Positions 60,961 through 64,000 of a stretch of DNA of 64,000 nucleotides are shown here, piece after piece. The notes beneath the pieces were generated by a model. It was not told where the DNA came from, did not search any database, and worked only from the letters and a program-made list of their open reading frames with translations. This DNA comes from Anseranas semipalmata (lineage: Eukaryota > Chordata > Aves > Anseriformes > Anseranatidae). The stretch lies in contig VXAA01001511.1 in NCBI GenBank assembly GCA_013399115.1, forward strand, positions 28,554-92,553. Reading direction: 5' to 3'. The first letter of the stretch is position 1. Every line of letters starts with the position of its first letter. The position numbers and the translations under genes were made by a program.

Positions 60961-62804
60961 TTGAGCTGGATCTGTGGCTTGGCCCATTCTGAGGCGAGGC
61001 AGAGGCTCCTGCTCTCCTGTCATGAGGAAATGACGCTTCCTTTAAGAGGGAAGATGCCGTGCCCACAGCGAGGCCTGAAGCCCCTAGCAATGCACTGCTT
61101 GAGCTTTCGACCCCTCTGGCAACACAAGTATGTGCACATGTGAAGAGTGGGCATAGCCCACCGAAGTCAACGAGGTGCTTGCCTGCCTGAGCACTTACAG
61201 GAAAGCTAAATGCAGCTCTTTTCCAGATCAGTGAGAAGTAGTGGAGTGCCCCATCCCTGCAGCACCTGTAGGAGGAAAAGAGAGCCTAAATTACCACCCG
61301 TGTGCCCAAATGTGCCCGGACCCTCGGCTGAGTCTTCTCCACTTCTCCTTCTTCAGGGTACAGCAGTTATGGAAAGCTGTGTTTCTGTGCGGAAACCCAG
61401 AGCTGGCCTTGCTTTGGGAGTAAGCAAGGAGAGAAATGCCCTCATGGGAGGCCGTGCCATAACAGTCCCTTGGGGATGCAGAAATCCTTGGCAATTAAAT
61501 AAGAATAAAGATGGCTGGAAGCTGGGATGCCTCCTATTACGGAGCTGGCTAGAGAACAGAATTTGCTGCACCCAGTGGTGGGGCTCCAGAGGAGCCCCTT
61601 GCTCCAGGCACAAAGTGCTCTTCCTGTCCTTTCAGTGAGTGGATGGCTCCCGCGGCTGAAAACAGGGACAGAAAGCAGCAACAGATAAGGGTATTTTTTA
61701 CGTAGGCTTTTTTAATTATTCTTTCTAGGGAGATATTCTTCTGGAAGAACTATTTCCTTACAAGTGTGCTCTTGTCCTATCAAATCTATGTTTAGGTCAT
61801 CTACAGCTGTTATTTGTATGAATATGCGATTGCTATGTTTATCATGTCACGGCGACTTCCTCTGCCTGCTGCATGCCTGCATCTCTCTGCTGAGCCTACT
61901 TTTAACATTTCAAAGGGTTGAACAGCTTCCCACAGCCACTCTCTGTGAGTAATGTGGCCATCCCAAGCTCATGCCAACACATTTTTAGACAGCTTTTGAC
62001 AATCCTGTACTTTGTGAGCCTTTCTCATGTTAGCGTGAAATACACAAACCTGTAGATACTTAGTCTTGTAAGCATTTAAGGGTTTTTCTAAGTTTGTTCG
62101 GATAAATCTCTTTGGCACAGCAGCAAGCCCATTTGCTTGCAAGGTTGGAGCCCTGTGCTATAACCCCTTTTATTACTTAATCTTGTCCACATTGGTTGGT
62201 GGTATGTTTTGTCAGTGATATGCTGCACTTGAGTGTGTTTGTTTAGTAAAGTTCAGGACTGCTACAGGCCTGACACTTCAAACTGTTCGAATGTCAGTTC
62301 CAAATTTGAGGGCAAAATGGTCACACACAATATTCAAACAATGTGTGGTGTACATTATAATAAAAATATTGGAGGGCACGACTCTACAGAATAAATGCTG
62401 GTGCTATATAAGGCCTCAAGAACATGGGAGTTGCTACACACAATAGCTTTTGTTGTACACCACAAAAAGAAATGCTGTTTTTCTTGCTGGATTGGATGAT
62501 GCCTGCCATTAAAGGTACTGTACATGGAGTGTTTATATCCCTGGTAGAAATGATTGCAGAGCTGAAGTCCAGCCTAAGTAAGCAGCGAGCTCCAGCTGGA
62601 GACCATGGCTGTGATCACTATAGGTGGAAAATACCAGCCAGTTCAAAGTAGATATTTAAGGTGTTTACTAGGTAATTAATTGAAATAATTACTTTCACAG
62701 GGACAGCTTTTCAGCTGTTAGAGGTAGGGCACTAACACAGTCATTCCTGGAGCGGATCTCTTCTGCTGCTCGAAATGGTTCCTGCCCCTTTGGTCAAATG
62801 CCTA
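60961..62804. other. no gene identified; possibly regulatory
   Basis: Moderate GC on the left (60961-61680), where a 142-codon plus-strand frame (61210-61638) is open but looks random and has competing frames on both strands. Further right (61760-62430) is non-repetitive sequence without coding signal, including a CATGTCACGGCGACTTCC stretch and TTATAATAAAAATATTGG. Confidence 0.4.
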
Positions 62805-62885
62805 AATTAAAGGCCTGATCCAAACCCTGCTGAAGCTACTGGAAGGCTTCCCACTGCTTTCAAATTGTAGGCAGTAAGTCTGACA
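62805..62885. repeat. candidate ancient palindromic repeat remnant
   Basis: AAAGGCCTGATCCAAACCCT followed by GCTGAAGCTACTGGAAGGCT and TCCCACTGCTTTCAAATTG resembles a dispersed sauropsid repeat. Its unit reads 'ggcctgatccaaa..ttgaagtcaatggaa..ctcccattgacttcaa', a long imperfect palindrome. The right arm is partly lost. It is identified by pattern memory only, and the repeat name is not assigned. Confidence 0.45.
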
Positions 62886-63379
62886 CTTTTTCAACATTTA
62901 ATAATAATTCCTCCACTCGAGCAAAACCAAAATTGTATTCCAAATATTTAGATTGCTAAAGAAATGCATGTAGTAGTATTTTGCACAATATTTTACACAG
63001 ACTCAGCTCAGCATGCAGGAAAATGCTCATACCTGTTTTCCCATAAGATGCTGGAAGAAACCCTATGAAATGATTCTTTTCCATGAGCTAGGACCAGACA
63101 GTGTTTACATATGCTTGTGGCTGAGACATCTTTTTGGGAGAAGGGTGAAAGACAATGATCTTTTTTGTATAAAAAGAGTTCCAGGCTTGAAAATCCTGTA
63201 TCTTCAAGAGTCACAGGGATGGCTCCTGCCACCACTTGAGCAAGGGAGTATCGCTACACAGGAGCAGGCGTTTCACTTTGCTTCCACTGTTTGAGGGTTA
63301 GGACTACGTGAATGAAGTCCTCCATGTGATGGAGGGACTACTTGCACAAGGATTTGCTGGGCTGGGCCCAGCATCTCTC
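62886..63379. other. no gene identified
   Basis: AT-rich sequence with a 93-codon plus-strand frame (63013-63294) that has no recognisable features. Confidence 0.45.
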
Positions 63380-64000
63380 GTTGCTCAACAACTGGCTGGC
63401 GGGCTGGGGAGCGACAGGCGAGGGCTCCAGCAGAAATTGCAGAGATGGGGGCATGGCAGGGAGGGCCGGCGTGATTGATGCTGCTGAAATAGGAGTCCTA
63501 AGGAACTCAGTATTACACTCATTTGTATTATGTCACACTGAGATGGCGACGTGTTAAAATAAGTGGTTTCTAAAGTGTTTGCTGATGGTGCTGCTGATTT
63601 GAGTAGGATTATAGCCCATTAAGCACCCGAAGTGTGACCGCCTTTGGCCATTTTACACATATAGCCTCTGGCGTTAAATTCTTGTGACCTACACCCGTTT
63701 GTTATGGTGAGTAATTTTTTAACATGTTTGCGGACACTTTTTAGAGAGTGGTGGAAGCAGTTTTTGGGTTCTCTTGGTAAATGCTTTTCTGCCTTTTAGG
63801 TGAGTGTAGATGCTTGTCACCTCAGCGTGAACAACGGGCCCGTGGGCAATGTCACCTGTGACAGACGACCGGGAAGCCAGGGATTTAGCCCGCGGCAAAA
63901 AATACACGAATGATTTCAGGCTCCTTGGTGGCAGAGACCGCAGCTGGGGCACGCTTCTGGAGCCTCTCTCGGACTAAGATGGACGCAGGCGGTGCGCGAG
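63380..64000. promoter_or_regulatory. rising CpG content at right edge
   Basis: CpGs become frequent towards the end (GACGACCGGGAAGCC, AGCCCGCGGC, GGACGCAGGCGGTGCGCGAG). Donor-like ATG/GTGAGTA lies near 63707 and TTTTAG/GTGAGTG near 63798. An ATG in AAGATGGACGCAGG context occurs at 63979. The window probably ends just before, or inside, a second CpG island and gene start. Confidence 0.4.

Noticed and set aside
61210..61638. 142-codon plus-strand frame
   Set aside because: Competing frames of similar length exist on both strands in this GC-richer patch, and no domain or start context is convincing.
1..64000. CRISPR arrays, bacterial operons, tRNA or rRNA genes
   Set aside because: No regularly spaced direct repeats and no cloverleaf-forming or rRNA-like sequence were seen. 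The window is clearly vertebrate nuclear DNA.

Overview
This is a stretch of vertebrate nuclear DNA, almost certainly from a bird or a close sauropsid relative. The main evidence is several CR1 LINE retrotransposon copies. Two of them end in the typical ATTCTATG-type 3' tail, or its reverse complement. There are no Alu, L1 or MIR-type mammalian repeats, no bacterial-style operons and no long open reading frames. The base composition is AT-rich and CpG-poor, as expected for non-coding avian DNA.

Layout. Positions 1-10.3 kb are gene-free AT-rich DNA holding one 0.75-kb CR1 copy (2841-3592). A second CR1 remnant (10354-10680) abuts a strong CpG island (about 10820-11345) that contains a 71-base run of N. 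This island is the only convincing promoter-like element in the window. Positions 11.3-17.3 kb contain weak candidates: a possibly conserved patch, a possible non-coding exon with a perfect donor site, and a TATA-box promoter followed by a tiny ORF. Two ORFs deserve attention. One is a 177-codon minus-strand ORF at 17331-17864 with retained CpGs. The other is an 89-codon plus-strand ORF at 26086-26355, which follows a good 3' splice site and encodes a single-pass membrane-protein-like sequence. I recognise neither as a known gene. Positions 26-50 kb are essentially empty apart from simple repeats, a CR1 copy at 43851-44183 and a CpG-retaining patch near 45 kb. An old, decayed CR1 lies at about 50.1-50.4 kb. 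Fragments resembling ancient amniote repeats lie at about 53.4, 53.9 and 62.8 kb. The last 4-5 kb look different from the rest: blocks with homeodomain-type TAATTA sites, an 11-bp perfect hairpin, a small CpG cluster, and rising CpG content to the right edge. They resemble conserved non-coding regulatory DNA near another gene start.

No complete protein-coding gene can be supported from the sequence alone. I see no multi-gene system and no clear candidate for a new one. The best leads are the small membrane-protein ORF, the 17.3-kb ORF, the gap-interrupted CpG island and the putative regulatory blocks at the right end.
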